The notes beneath the pieces were generated by a model. The model was not told where the DNA came from. It saw nothing but the letters and a program-made list of their open reading frames with translations, and searched no databases. Of a stretch of 64,000 nucleotides of DNA, positions 63,972 through 64,000 are shown piece after piece. The stretch spans positions 237,286-301,285 of the forward strand of contig NZ_JACIAY010000005.1 in assembly GCF_014194975.1 (NCBI RefSeq). The letters are read 5' to 3'. The position numbers were made by a program, and so were the translations under genes. The first letter of the stretch is position 1; every line of letters starts with the position of its first letter. Source of the DNA: Sphingomonas sp. BK580 (lineage in GTDB: Bacteria; Pseudomonadota; Alphaproteobacteria; Sphingomonadales; Sphingomonadaceae).

Positions 63972-64000
63972 GCTCTGGGCCGGGTCAGGAGGCCGGCACG

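Overview
The window is high-GC DNA from an alphaproteobacterium, most likely a sphingomonad (Sphingomonas or a close relative). Pointers are the TorF-type porin, a RibB with a decayed RibA-like tail, Wzx/Wzy exopolysaccharide genes of sphingomonad type, and palindromic intergenic repeats. The first 38 kb is very GC-rich. From about 39 kb base use becomes visibly more AT-rich, most clearly across the flippase and polymerase genes near 49.7-52.1 kb.

Left part (1-15 kb): the end of a Cache-type sensor protein, a glutamine amidotransferase, a cupin behind a candidate EcfG-type promoter and a small glutaredoxin. Next comes a decaying chemotaxis cluster: an MCP-like helical protein, a frameshifted cheB whose catalytic His is Pro, and a cheR/MCP remnant. 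These are followed by a thioredoxin-TPR / LON-domain / Trm112-like operon, a TorF porin, a SulP anion transporter, an OmpR-type two-component pair, tRNA-Gly(GCC), an HPP membrane protein and a DUF72 protein.

Middle part (15-38 kb): the riboflavin genes ribD-ribE-ribB-ribH, gltX, prs, a sugar porter with a frameshifted histone-deacetylase-like gene, and a desaturase / PhnD-like protein pair. A CPA1 antiporter / OmpA lipoprotein pair, a zinc metalloprotease and a 5.5-kb autotransporter gene with at least seven lesions follow. Several families of inverted-repeat intergenic elements are scattered through this half. I saw none between genes of the polysaccharide locus, only one unrelated inverted repeat at the extreme right edge.

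Right part (39-64 kb): a surface-polysaccharide locus of Wzx/Wzy type. A PglF-like 4,6-dehydratase, PglE-like aminotransferase, PglD/NeuD-like acyltransferase and PglC-like phosphoglycosyl transferase together point to a bacillosamine-type diamino sugar as the first residue. Between PglC and PglD sits a compact, translationally coupled acyl-building module: an adenylating enzyme, a GNAT transferase, two acyl carrier proteins, a KAS III-like condensing enzyme and two SDR reductases. There is no dehydratase or enoyl reductase. The simplest reading is that it makes a short 3-hydroxyacyl or aminoacyl-derived group that is amide-linked to the amino sugar. This is the best candidate for an undescribed system in the window. 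Wzx, Wzy, two GT2 enzymes, a beta-helix protein, two O-antigen-ligase-family proteins, a Wza-like export lipoprotein, a Wzc-like tyrosine kinase and a TPR-like membrane protein complete the locus.

All calls were made by eye from translated sequence, with no database search. Starts were chosen from ribosome-binding sites and from overlaps with neighbours.
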